From Planctomycetaceae bacterium (GTDB lineage Bacteria; Planctomycetota; Planctomycetia; Planctomycetales; Planctomycetaceae), in assembly GCA_015487825.1 (NCBI GenBank), contig WFOZ01000138.1:1-5125 (forward strand): DNA of 5,125 bases, written 5' to 3'. The notes beneath the pieces were generated by a model. The model made no database searches. It worked only from the letters and a program-made list of their open reading frames with translations, and was not told where the DNA came from. The translations under genes and the position numbers were made by a program. Shown here piece after piece: positions 1 to 5,125 of the stretch (its first letter is position 1; each line of letters opens with the position of its first letter).

Positions 1-171
1 AGTGTATATAGTGCAAATACAGCACTGCAATAATTTGGCGATACACGGGACGAATTCTGTTTTGAATCTTTTCACTTCGTCCAAATCGAGAGCACTGTTG
101 GAACAGGGATGAGATGCTACTGGGCCGTTTCCCTCTGCATCAGATTGGCTAGCATGTTGAGAATTAAACAT
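1..171 (-). CDS. Unrecognised protein, N-terminal 57 residues only (runs off left edge)
   Basis: Reading leftwards from an ATG at 171-169, the frame stays open for 57 codons to the window edge. It is preceded by an excellent ribosome binding site, AAGGAGGG at 185-178, six bases from the ATG. The residues seen begin MFNSQHASQSDAEGNG. The first 28 or so are polar and low in complexity (Ser, Asn, Gln, Ala), with no signal peptide or basic leader. After this comes a more ordered-looking stretch, LDLDEVKRFKTEFV, and then a cysteine-rich patch (four Cys among residues 43-54: C43, C51, C52, C54). I do not recognise the family. The gene is divergent from the RNase HII-like gene, so it is transcribed separately. 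Support comes from the strong start signal and open frame. Only the beginning is visible, so a short spurious frame remains possible. Confidence 0.6.
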   Translation of the reverse strand, partial: MFNSQHASQSDAEGNGPVASHPCSNSALDLDEVKRFKTEFVPCIAKLLQCCICTIYT

Positions 172-177
172 TAGAGA

Positions 178-185
178 CCCTCCTT
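178..185 (-). promoter_or_regulatory. Shine-Dalgarno site fixing the start of the leftmost gene
   Basis: Read on the minus strand, the bases are AAGGAGGG, a near-perfect match to the anti-Shine-Dalgarno sequence. Six bases separate the site from the ATG at 171-169. It is the main evidence that the left-edge frame is a real gene, and it fixes the start codon. Confidence 0.6.
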
Positions 186-189
186 AAAA

Positions 190-207
190 GTTGGTTAGAA
201 AACCAAC
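190..207 (-). promoter_or_regulatory. Perfect 7-bp hairpin in the leader of the leftmost gene
   Basis: GTTGGTT (190-196) and AACCAAC (201-207) form a perfect inverted repeat around the four bases AGAA. It ends four bases before the Shine-Dalgarno site of the minus-strand gene, so in that mRNA it would be a small stem-loop next to the ribosome site. At DNA level it could equally be a repressor half-site pair. No T-tract follows in the minus direction beyond TTTT, so it is not a standard terminator. The inverted repeat is seen directly; the role is inference. Confidence 0.35.
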
Positions 208-498
208 CGGCGGAGAGGATTTGGGAATAAATTACCGCAGGGATCTATTCAGAGAGTGGCATTTTCCGCACTGAGTGCGTAGAATTCTTCCGCTGAGAAA
301 GTGATCGTTTGCGATAAACCAAGCCTCCACAGGCGTGGTTCCACTGTGTCTTTAAGAAATGTCCGTGGCGTGTCGCCCCGACTTGCTTGTTTTTGGGTGG
401 GTTTGCTTTGCTGCGAGCTTGTTTGGTGGGCTTCGCTTTTTTGGCCTCATCGACATTAACCCGATATGCACGCTCCCAGGCGGGGAGAGAGGGAGATT

Positions 499-1449
499 GT
501 GAGGCGACGTTATTTCATCGGAATGGATGAAGCGGGGTACGGGCCAAAACTTGGGCCGCTGGTAATTTCGGCTACTCTCTGGTCGGTGCCTGAAGGTTGC
601 GATTGCTTTGATTTCTGGGCATCTTTGAATTCGCTGGTTACTAATTCTCCTAAACGTGCAGATGTTCGATTGCACGTTGCAGACTCCAAAGCAGTCTATT
701 CCCCCGGGAAAGGACTGAAATCACTGGAGCGTTCTGTATTGGCTTTTTCCTCACTGACGGGAAGTCAGAAGCACTCATTCAGAGACTTTCTTGGAGAAAT
801 CGGGGGATCAATTCCTGTCACTTTTGAAGATCAACCCTGGTACCAAAATCGAGATCTGCAACTTCCACTGACTAGCAACGCCGATCAGCTTACAAATGAT
901 GCTGCTTCGCTCAAGCAGATAATGGAGTCTGTTTCGTTAAAACTTGAAGAAATTGCTGTCGATGTTGTTTGCCCACAGCGATTCAATCACCTGATTGAAC
1001 AACACGGAAACAAAAGCGAACTCCTGACAAAATGCTCACTGGAACTCCTGAAACGAATTCGTCCTTCAAAGCAGTTCCCGACACAAATCTGGGCAGATAA
1101 ACATGGAGGCAGAAACCGCTATCTTACACATCTGCATGAGGCGTTTCCGGATCAGTTTTTCTTCTCGGAACAGGAATCTCAACAGGAAAGCAGATACCGC
1201 GAAGCAAAAACAACCATCTGCTTTGGCGTGAAAAGCGAGCGACATTTTCCTGTTGCACTGGCTTCAATGGTAGCCAAATATACACGCGAAGTCTGTATGG
1301 AGATGTTCAATAATTATTGGCTGGAGCGTTTCCCGGAACTGAAACCAACTAAAGGCTATCCACAGGATGCGAAACGATTTCGAGCAGAGATCGAGCACCT
1401 GATTCCACAACTCTGCCCCAACGAAAATATCCTCTGGCGGAACCGTTGA
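499..1449 (+). CDS. Ribonuclease HII-like protein with a variant DEAGYGP active-site signature
   Basis: RNase HII enzymes cut the RNA strand of RNA/DNA hybrids and nick at single ribonucleotides in DNA, in the cytoplasm. From the chosen GTG start the protein has 316 residues. Visible family landmarks are: DEAGYGPKLGPLV at 10-22, matching DEAGRGPxxGPVV with catalytic D10 and E11; ADSK at 61-64, like the LDSKKL motif; WADKHGGRNRY at 198-208, with D200 as third acid; and RHFPVALASMVAKYTRE at 248-264, matching the AAASIxAKxTRD helix. E247 is the best candidate for the fourth acid. The Arg of the usual GRG motif is Tyr14, and the protein is about 100 residues longer than typical RNase HII, with the extra mostly in the middle. 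Start choice: GTG 499 follows a GGGGAGAGAGGGAG purine run (482-495). An in-frame ATG at 466 would add 11 residues but lacks a ribosome site. It stands alone, with 294 bases before the next gene. Homology to RNase HII is firm; catalytic activity is inferred. Confidence 0.85.
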   Translation: MRRRYFIGMDEAGYGPKLGPLVISATLWSVPEGCDCFDFWASLNSLVTNSPKRADVRLHVADSKAVYSPGKGLKSLERSVLAFSSLTGSQKHSFRDFLGEIGGSIPVTFEDQPWYQNRDLQLPLTSNADQLTNDAASLKQIMESVSLKLEEIAVDVVCPQRFNHLIEQHGNKSELLTKCSLELLKRIRPSKQFPTQIWADKHGGRNRYLTHLHEAFPDQFFFSEQESQQESRYREAKTTICFGVKSERHFPVALASMVAKYTREVCMEMFNNYWLERFPELKPTKGYPQDAKRFRAEIEHLIPQLCPNENILWRNR

Positions 1450-1502
1450 TTTCAGATCAGAGACAACACTAAAAACAACGCAACTCATTACCACATAACA
1501 GG

Positions 1503-1527
1503 TTAGGAAAACCACATGTTTACCTAA
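1503..1527. other. Imperfect inverted repeat downstream of the RNase HII-like gene
   Basis: TTAGG-A-AAAC (1503-1512) pairs with GTTT-A-CCTAA (1518-1527) around the loop CACAT, with one A-A mismatch. It lies 54 bases after the RNase HII-like stop codon. It is not followed directly by a T-run (the next bases are AAAGGCC), so it does not qualify as a classical intrinsic terminator. It could be an mRNA 3'-end structure or chance. Confidence 0.2.
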
Positions 1528-1662
1528 AAAGGCCATAGATTCTTATTTATTTACGTCACAATTGAACACATGAAACCTCAGGATGGTATAGCCACATCGA
1601 AAAGATAAATCGGCAATATGTAAAGCGGTTCTCCAAAACTGCCCTGGTAAAGCAGAATCAAT

Positions 1663-1688
1663 TACGACGGCTTCGGAAAGCCGTCGTA
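1663..1688. other. Strong 11-bp hairpin upstream of the small membrane-protein gene
   Basis: TACGACGGCTT (1663-1673) and AAGCCGTCGTA (1678-1688) are perfect reverse complements around the loop CGGA. The stem is GC-rich, so it should fold stably as RNA on either strand. It ends 55 bases before the ATG at 1744. No T-tract follows on either strand, which argues against a simple terminator. Options are a leader-RNA structure of the 1744 gene, a processing or 3'-end structure of upstream transcripts, or a dispersed palindromic repeat. The repeat is seen directly; the role is unknown. Confidence 0.45.
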
Positions 1689-1716
1689 CGAGAAATATTT
1701 TGAAAAATATGCGTAC
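1686..1716. other. Second, AT-rich hairpin overlapping the first
   Basis: GTACG (1686-1690) pairs with CGTAC (1712-1716), and inside it ATATTTT (1695-1701) pairs with AAAATAT (1704-1710). Small unpaired bases lie between the two stems, and the loop is only GA, so the innermost pairs would open in RNA. It shares bases 1686-1688 with the foot of the 1663-1688 stem, so the two structures compete slightly at that end. It lies 27 bases upstream of the ATG at 1744. Confidence 0.3.
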
Positions 1717-1743
1717 CGTTCCAAAACTTTTAACATTAGTAGC

Positions 1744-2199
1744 ATGAACATGTCTTCGTCCAATAAACCAACCACCGCTAATGGATTAAGCCTATACCTG
1801 ATTCGCGGCAGTTTTACTGCGTTATTCTTCTTTATGTTCTCTTTAAGTCTTTTCATGTGTATCATTGCCGGGCAATTCATTTACATGTGGAACGAATTTG
1901 GATGGATGCCATCTGAGTCCACAGCCATTTCGCTGAAAGATGATGCCCTTAAATTTGCTCAAGTTGCCTCAGAAGAATCTGCATGGACTGAAATGGAGAA
2001 GCTGCCTGAGTCTATCCAGCAACATCACCCAAAGAGTGTCGATATCGAGGACGGCTGCGTTCTGATACTTTTTTCAGTTGATATCAGTAACGATTATGGA
2101 TATGCCTATTGCCCGCAAGGCGTCTTACCTCCGGATGATTGGATGAAAAACTGCAAGAAGGTTGCTGAAGGAGTTTACTTGTATGAATATGAAGGGTGA
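1744..2199 (+). CDS. Small single-pass membrane protein of unknown function
   Basis: I do not recognise this 151-residue protein. A short polar N-terminus (residues 1-22, with K8 and R21) leads into one long hydrophobic segment at about 23-48, rich in Phe, Leu, Met and Ile, which should be a membrane anchor. By the positive-inside rule the N-terminus would face the cytoplasm and residues 50-151 the outside. That outer part is acidic (runs such as KDDALKFAQVASEESAW), has three cysteines (C105, C123, C137) and ends in a tyrosine- and glutamate-rich tail (YLYEYEG). There is no lipobox; the cysteine in the anchor (C39) lacks the usual context. Start: ATG at 1744, with another in-frame ATG at 1750, and neither has a clear ribosome site. 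It is separated by 294 bases from the gene before and 73 from the hydrolase after, and the leader contains two inverted repeats. The open frame and clean membrane segment support a real gene. Confidence 0.6.
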   Translation: MNMSSSNKPTTANGLSLYLIRGSFTALFFFMFSLSLFMCIIAGQFIYMWNEFGWMPSESTAISLKDDALKFAQVASEESAWTEMEKLPESIQQHHPKSVDIEDGCVLILFSVDISNDYGYAYCPQGVLPPDDWMKNCKKVAEGVYLYEYEG

Positions 2200-2272
2200 T
2201 GGCTGAATCATAAAGAAACCAGTATCGAATCCGTCTTAACTTCAACCGTAATCAAACCAGGAAAGTAGAATT

Positions 2273-3202
2273 GTGGCGAATCCTCTTTTTCGTGAAAAAT
2301 TGTTGGAATGCCTGGGCGGGGAATGGCCCAAACCTTGTCCACTTAATGCGGAAGTTGTGGAGACGATTCCTGGTGTTGGGTATCGGATTGAGAAAATTCT
2401 GTATGATCTGGAACCGGGGGAGCGGGTTGCCGGTTATCTTTTGATACCTGAAAAAGTGAATGCGTCTTCTCCTGCTGCTGCGGTTTGTGTCTGGCATCAA
2501 CATGCCGGGCAATGGCATCTGGGAAAAAGTGAACCGGCTGGGCTGGCGGGAAATAAAATGCACCACACCGGAGCAGCGCTTGCCAAAGAGGGTTATGTTG
2601 TCTTCTGTCCCGATGCGATTGGCTTTGAAGATCGCGAAAAAGGATACAGGCAAAAAGCCAGGAATCTGGAACGGTTTCTATTTCTGAAATATGTTGTTGC
2701 AGGCAAATGCATGGCCTGGAAAAACATTCTCGATATGAAACGGGCGGTTGATTTCGTGGTAAGTCGTCCCGAAGTAAAAACAGATCGCATCGGCTGCTAC
2801 GGTCATTCGATGGGATCAACACACACCTGGCTGGTTGGACCGTGGGAGCCTCGCCTTAAAGCACTGGTTGGGAATTGCTGCCTGCCAACGTATGCAGGCA
2901 TTCATGAGCATGAGTTGTTGCACTGTTTCCCGAACTTCATCCCCGGGCTGTATCAATACGGAGACACGCCGGACATCGCAGCTCTGATTGCGCCGCGAGC
3001 ACTGCATCTAAACTTTGGCGAAAACGATGGGGGCAGCCCGATTGAAGAAGTTCGCAAGGGCGTCACGAACATCGAGAAAGCGTATCAGGCCGTCCATGCG
3101 GAAAAAAACTTCTCCCACTGGATCGAGCCTGATACCGCTCACGTGTTAAGCGACGAAATGTGGAAACGCACCAAGGACTTCTTCAAACGCCACCTGGGGT
3201 AA
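2273..3202 (+). CDS. Alpha/beta hydrolase, dienelactone hydrolase/acetyl-xylan-esterase-like
   Basis: This 309-residue protein has the alpha/beta-hydrolase layout and should hydrolyse an ester or similar bond; the substrate is not evident. Visible landmarks are: RVAGYLLIPEK at 51-61, the strand typical of esterases acting on small acyl or sugar esters; a HQHAGQWH patch at 75-82, near where the oxyanion-hole loop is expected; EGYVVFCPDAIGFEDRE at 106-122, the strand and loop before the helical region; the nucleophile elbow GHSMG at 177-181 with Ser179; FGENDGGSP at 248-256 with Asp252 as likely acid; and DTAH at 287-290 with His290 as likely base. There is no signal peptide, so it is probably cytoplasmic. 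The start is GTG 2273, with a weak AGGA ribosome site at 2259-2262; no in-frame ATG occurs until residue 96, which is too far inside the domain. It is 73 bases after the small membrane-protein gene and converges on the SpoIIAA-like pair. Confidence 0.85.
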   Translation: MANPLFREKLLECLGGEWPKPCPLNAEVVETIPGVGYRIEKILYDLEPGERVAGYLLIPEKVNASSPAAAVCVWHQHAGQWHLGKSEPAGLAGNKMHHTGAALAKEGYVVFCPDAIGFEDREKGYRQKARNLERFLFLKYVVAGKCMAWKNILDMKRAVDFVVSRPEVKTDRIGCYGHSMGSTHTWLVGPWEPRLKALVGNCCLPTYAGIHEHELLHCFPNFIPGLYQYGDTPDIAALIAPRALHLNFGENDGGSPIEEVRKGVTNIEKAYQAVHAEKNFSHWIEPDTAHVLSDEMWKRTKDFFKRHLG

Positions 3203-3222
3203 CGGATCTGCGTTGCAGCCAG

Positions 3223-3603
3223 TCAACTTTCCTCGGCAATCCATTCTCTGGCGGCAGCCTCATCCGCACGATCAAAGTAGCGAATATCCGCCTTAGTAAA
3301 TGGCACACAGAACGCCGTCATTCCTTCTTCCCAGGTTGCTTCGCCAATCATTGCGATCCGATCTATATCACGGAAGTGCTTCCAGCCGAACTTGATGTCT
3401 TCCCAGATAGCGGCTGTTTCCCACCCATGGAAATCGTGCATATCAAACAGGATCCGAACAGTCCCATGCTGTTTGATTAATTCTTCAATTTCCGGGACAA
3501 AAACGTCATAGTCCTCTTTACTCAACTTCCCCGACACTTTGATTTCAATAACATTACTTCCAGAATTAGTAATGACCGAAACAACATCTGTTTTAGTTGC
3601 CAT
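3223..3603 (-). CDS. SpoIIAA-like (STAS/SEC14-fold) protein, downstream copy
   Basis: This 126-residue protein fits the SpoIIAA-like family, small cytoplasmic proteins with a STAS-like fold whose function is generally unassigned. Family hallmarks are: IKVSGKLSKEDYDVFVPEIE at 21-40 (strand, then helix); GTVRILFDMHDFHGW at 47-61 (core strand and FHGW turn); IWEDIKFGWKHFRDIDRIAM at 66-85; and CVPFTKADIRYFDR at 99-112, ending with a C-terminal helix. The length is full for the family. The ATG at 3603-3601 is chosen because AAGGAG (3616-3611) sits seven bases upstream; the in-frame extension to 3675 would overlap the neighbouring gene and does not look like family sequence. It is the second gene of a probable two-gene unit, 58 bases after its paralogue. 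Its stop is 20 bases from the end of the convergent hydrolase. The two copies share 83 of 126 residues by my hand alignment without gaps. Confidence 0.88.
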   Translation of the reverse strand: MATKTDVVSVITNSGSNVIEIKVSGKLSKEDYDVFVPEIEELIKQHGTVRILFDMHDFHGWETAAIWEDIKFGWKHFRDIDRIAMIGEATWEEGMTAFCVPFTKADIRYFDRADEAAAREWIAEES

Positions 3604-3610
3604 CGTAGTA

Positions 3611-3616
3611 CTCCTT
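3611..3616 (-). promoter_or_regulatory. Shine-Dalgarno site deciding the start of the downstream SpoIIAA-like gene
   Basis: AAGGAG on the minus strand lies seven bases before the ATG at 3603-3601. It rejects the longer in-frame start at 3675, which would run into the upstream paralogue. The paralogue has the same hexamer at the same spacing. Confidence 0.7.
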
Positions 3617-3661
3617 TCCTCTAAAAAACCATGTATTCCGCAACCGCCCTCACTGAAACGG

Positions 3662-4054
3662 TCACTTCCCGGCAAGCACTCCTTCGGCGATCCATTCGCG
3701 TGCGAGCCCCTCTTCGGTACGGTCGAAGCAACGAATCTCCGCCTTTACAAAGGGCTTACACATGGCAAACATACCGCGTTCCCAAGCCTTCTCGCCAATC
3801 GCCGCGATACGTTCAATATCCTTGAAATGGTGCCAGTCAAACTTGATATCCTCCCAGGCAGCCGCCAGGCTCCAGCCATGAAACTCGTGCATATCAAACA
3901 GAATTCGCACCTTGCCATGCTGCCTGATCAAGTCCTCAAGTTCCGGAATGAAAATATCATAATCCGCCTTGAGCAACTTACCGGAAACTCTGATTTCAAC
4001 AATGTTGCTCCCCGGATACGAAGTAACAGAAACGGCATCAGTCTCGATACTCAT
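3662..4054 (-). CDS. SpoIIAA-like (STAS/SEC14-fold) protein, upstream copy
   Basis: This 130-residue protein is the first gene of the minus-strand pair and is a full-length member of the same SpoIIAA-like family. Visible are: IRVSGKLLKADYDIFIPELE at 21-40; GKVRILFDMHEFHGW at 47-61; AWEDIKFDWHHFKDIERIAA at 66-85; WERGMFAMCKPFVKAEIR at 91-108; and FDRTEEGLAREWIAE at 110-124, followed by a short tail, GVLAGK, absent from the other copy. It is soluble, with no signal or membrane segment. The ATG at 4054-4052 has AAGGAG at 4067-4062, seven bases away. The promoter should lie in 4068-4433, which it shares with the divergent permease gene. Its role cannot be read from the sequence. The family resembles anti-anti-sigma STAS domains in fold, but no kinase or sigma partner is nearby, so a signalling role is only a guess. 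Confidence 0.88.
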   Translation of the reverse strand: MSIETDAVSVTSYPGSNIVEIRVSGKLLKADYDIFIPELEDLIRQHGKVRILFDMHEFHGWSLAAAWEDIKFDWHHFKDIERIAAIGEKAWERGMFAMCKPFVKAEIRCFDRTEEGLAREWIAEGVLAGK

Positions 4055-4061
4055 CGCTCAA

Positions 4062-4067
4062 CTCCTT
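4062..4067 (-). promoter_or_regulatory. Shine-Dalgarno site of the upstream SpoIIAA-like gene
   Basis: AAGGAG on the minus strand lies seven bases before the ATG at 4054-4052, with the same sequence and spacing as for the paralogue. This suggests that the duplication carried its ribosome site along. Confidence 0.65.
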
Positions 4068-4161
4068 CTCTCTGACAGATCCCGAAAAGACGCCCCCCAA
4101 TCGGCCTGTGGTATTCTATGCAGCGGTTGGCTGAAGGAAATAGCGCCAAAATGTCCCGATT

Positions 4162-4187
4162 TCGGTAAGCTATCTCTCATTTACCGA
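4162..4187. promoter_or_regulatory. 7+7 dyad TCGGTAA-N12-TTACCGA, possible operator
   Basis: TCGGTAA (4162-4168) and TTACCGA (4181-4187) are perfect inverted repeats separated by 12 bases, so the half-site centres are 19 bases apart, near two helical turns. That spacing suits a dimeric DNA-binding regulator. It lies 108 bases upstream of the first SpoIIAA-like start and 246 bases upstream of the permease start. A weak RNA hairpin is the alternative. The repeat is seen directly; the regulator is unknown. Confidence 0.35.
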
Positions 4188-4433
4188 TGATGTCTGTATG
4201 TATCGATTGTGCTGCGAATGGCGAGGAAAAACCTTCTGTTTCATGAATAATTTCGACCTGTGGGAGAGTAAAGGCTTTCTATAAGTTCTGACTCAGCGTA
4301 GGATGGGAGGTGCGATCCGCTTTATTATCCCGAATTTCTGTCCTGCCACGCAATTTTCAAAACATTCTGCCTGAATACAGGTTTAATTCTCATCGAATAT
4401 ATTTCCTCGCCTTAAGAGTGACGCCTGAAAGTT

Positions 4434-5125
4434 ATGAAATCTTATCAGTTCATCCGTACGATTCATCTGGCTTTAAAGAGCCTGCTGTTACAGCGTCTGC
4501 GTTCAGGCTTGACGATGCTGGGGATTGTATTTGGTGTCTTTTCTGTTATTGCGATGCTGGCAATCGGCGAGGGAGCTTCCCGGCAGGCACAGGAGCAGGT
4601 TTTGAAACTGGGAGCGAGCAACATCATTGTTCGCAGTATCAAGCCACCAGAAGGCTCGAGCAGTTCCAATAATACTCGCAACAGCAGAGTACTGCGTTAC
4701 GGTCTGTTGTGGAAAGACTACAATCTGCTTAAGGGAACGCTGACGACTGTTTCCGATGTGATCCCAATCAGAGAAACAAGCCACGAAGCTCGCTATCGAG
4801 ATAAAAAAACCGGAGTGCGGGTTGTCGGCTGTTCGACCAACTATCAGGAAATGAATCATCTTGAAGTCGGTCAGGGACGGTTCATTTCCGATCAGGATGA
4901 AATTCTCGTTGAAAATGTTGCCGTGCTGGGAAGTGCTGTAACCGATGCCCTTTTTCCGTACAAAAACCCGCTTGGAAAAACGGTGATGATCAACAACCAA
5001 CCGTACCAGGTGGTGGGTTACATGAAACAGCGAGACGGTTCTGCAGGAATAGGAGGCAGCCTGGCCGCCCAGGATTATAATAACGATATTTACATCCCGT
5101 TAAAAACATTTCGCAGCCGTTTTAC
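4434..5125 (+). CDS. MacB-type ABC transporter permease, N-terminal 230 residues (runs off right edge)
   Basis: This is the start of an inner-membrane permease of the MacB/LolC/E-like family, which works with a cytoplasmic ATPase and often an adaptor protein to move substrates or transmit force across the envelope. Residues 1-24 are a basic amphipathic leader ([16 protein letters not shown]). The first membrane segment is about 25-45 ([20 protein letters not shown]) and is followed by the very typical [24 protein letters not shown] at 45-68. The rest is the periplasmic core domain, with hallmarks VVGCS (130-134), [14 protein letters not shown] (162-175), [11 protein letters not shown] (178-188) and YQVVGYM (191-197). 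The C-terminal membrane segments of such permeases are outside the window. An in-frame TGA at 4419-4421 leaves ATG 4434 as the first ATG; its ribosome site is weak (GAAAG). No ATPase gene is upstream, so partner genes, if linked, lie to the right. The substrate cannot be told. Confidence 0.92.
   Translation, partial: MKSYQFIRTIHLALKSLLLQRLRSGLTMLGIVFGVFSVIAMLAIGEGASRQAQEQVLKLGASNIIVRSIKPPEGSSSSNNTRNSRVLRYGLLWKDYNLLKGTLTTVSDVIPIRETSHEARYRDKKTGVRVVGCSTNYQEMNHLEVGQGRFISDQDEILVENVAVLGSAVTDALFPYKNPLGKTVMINNQPYQVVGYMKQRDGSAGIGGSLAAQDYNNDIYIPLKTFRSRF

Larger units (their letters stand above)
172..498. other. Divergent intergenic region (327 bases), no confident gene
   Basis: This stretch separates the minus-strand left-edge gene from the plus-strand RNase HII-like gene, so both promoters should lie here. 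I see no convincing sigma-70 pair of -35 and -10 boxes on either strand. Contents that can be pointed to are the 190-207 hairpin, a short palindrome CGCACT-G-AGTGCG at 267-279, and a T/G-rich stretch at 386-440 built from two imperfect copies of a roughly 23-base unit. Read on the minus strand, that stretch encodes a Lys/Ala/Pro-rich peptide, but its frame has no usable start codon (see findings). Confidence 0.6.
3223..4067 (-). repeat. Tandem gene duplication of the SpoIIAA-like gene
   Basis: Two head-to-tail copies, each about 385-400 bases including the ribosome site, encode proteins aligning without gaps over 126 residues at roughly 66% identity (83 matches counted by hand). DNA conservation is patchy, with runs such as the one encoding ILFDMH clearly shared. 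The duplication is therefore old and both copies have been kept under selection: all family motifs are intact in each. Confidence 0.8.
4055..4433. other. Divergent intergenic region (379 bases)
   Basis: This region separates the minus-strand SpoIIAA-like pair from the plus-strand permease and must hold promoters in both directions. I see no strong sigma-70 pair; a minus-strand TAGAAT (4118-4113) is the best -10-like box, but its -35 region is poor. It contains the 4162-4187 dyad and an 8-base palindrome TTCATGAA (4240-4247). Short ATG frames here (18-23 codons) have no ribosome site or family resemblance, so I call no gene. Confidence 0.55.

Noticed and set aside
466..498. N-terminal extension of the RNase HII-like protein from ATG 466
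   Set aside because: No ribosome site precedes 466, the extra residues (MHAPRRGEREI) do not resemble the family, and RNase HII proteins usually begin only a few residues before DEAG. GTG 499 with a purine-rich run upstream is preferred, though 466 cannot be excluded.
1503..1527. Intrinsic terminator for the RNase HII-like gene
   Set aside because: The stem has a mismatch, is AT-rich, and is followed by AAAGGCC rather than a T-run; kept only as an inverted repeat.
1264..1536. Minus-strand frame of 90 codons with a hydrophobic beginning
   Set aside because: Most of it is antisense to the conserved C-terminal part of the RNase HII-like gene, it has no ribosome site, and it resembles no family.
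2343..2822. Several minus-strand frames inside the hydrolase
   Set aside because: They are antisense to well-conserved alpha/beta-hydrolase motifs, rich in residues typical of shadow frames, and lack ribosome sites.
3203..3222. Bidirectional terminator between the convergent hydrolase and SpoIIAA-like genes
   Set aside because: The 20-base gap holds at most part of a 4-bp stem (CTGC-GTT-GCAG) and no T-run on either strand.
3604..3675. 24-residue N-terminal extension of the downstream SpoIIAA-like protein
   Set aside because: It would overlap the upstream gene, is not family sequence, and ignores the AAGGAG at 3616-3611 in front of ATG 3603.
3539..4075. Plus-strand frame of 178 codons across both SpoIIAA-like genes
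   Set aside because: Antisense to two clear family members; its apparent internal repetition simply mirrors the tandem duplication.
4310..4672. Plus-strand frame of 120 codons overlapping the permease start
   Set aside because: It runs through the permease's first membrane segment in another frame, and its product has no recognisable features.
4503..5000. Minus-strand frame of 165 codons opposite the permease
   Set aside because: The plus strand here encodes unmistakable MacB-type permease motifs; the minus frame has no family resemblance or ribosome site.

Overview
The window looks like a piece of a bacterial chromosome of moderate GC, most likely from the phylum Planctomycetota (Gimesia/Rubinisphaera-like). 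This is inferred from the style of the proteins: an RNase HII-like protein with a DEAGYGP signature, a dienelactone-hydrolase-type esterase, paired SpoIIAA-like proteins and a MacB-type permease. No rRNA, tRNA, CRISPR array, insertion sequence or phage gene is visible. There is no direct sequence proof of the phylum.

Layout from left to right. (1) Positions 1-171, minus strand, hold the 5' end of an unrecognised gene that leaves the window on the left. It has a strong ribosome binding site and a small hairpin just upstream of it. (2) A 327-base divergent region follows, containing a lysine/proline-rich antisense frame with no usable start. (3) An RNase HII-like gene lies on the plus strand at 499-1449. 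(4) A 294-base intergenic stretch contains several inverted repeats. (5) A small single-pass membrane protein of unknown function is at 1744-2199. (6) A cytoplasmic alpha/beta hydrolase is at 2273-3202. (7) Two tandem SpoIIAA-like (STAS/SEC14-fold) paralogues, about two thirds identical, lie on the minus strand and converge on the hydrolase with only 20 bases between. (8) A 379-base divergent region contains a 7+7 dyad. (9) The N-terminal 230 residues of a MacB-type ABC transporter permease run off the right edge.

The genes do not form one obvious pathway. The only clear co-transcribed unit is the SpoIIAA-like pair (58 bases apart, same strand, matching ribosome binding sites). The plus-strand genes are separated by 73-294 bases and look independently expressed. 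The permease probably belongs to an operon continuing to the right.

I found no convincing new multi-gene system. The items most worth a second look are the altered RNase HII signature, the structured leader before the small membrane protein, the tandem SpoIIAA-like pair and the dyad in front of the divergent permease and SpoIIAA-like genes.
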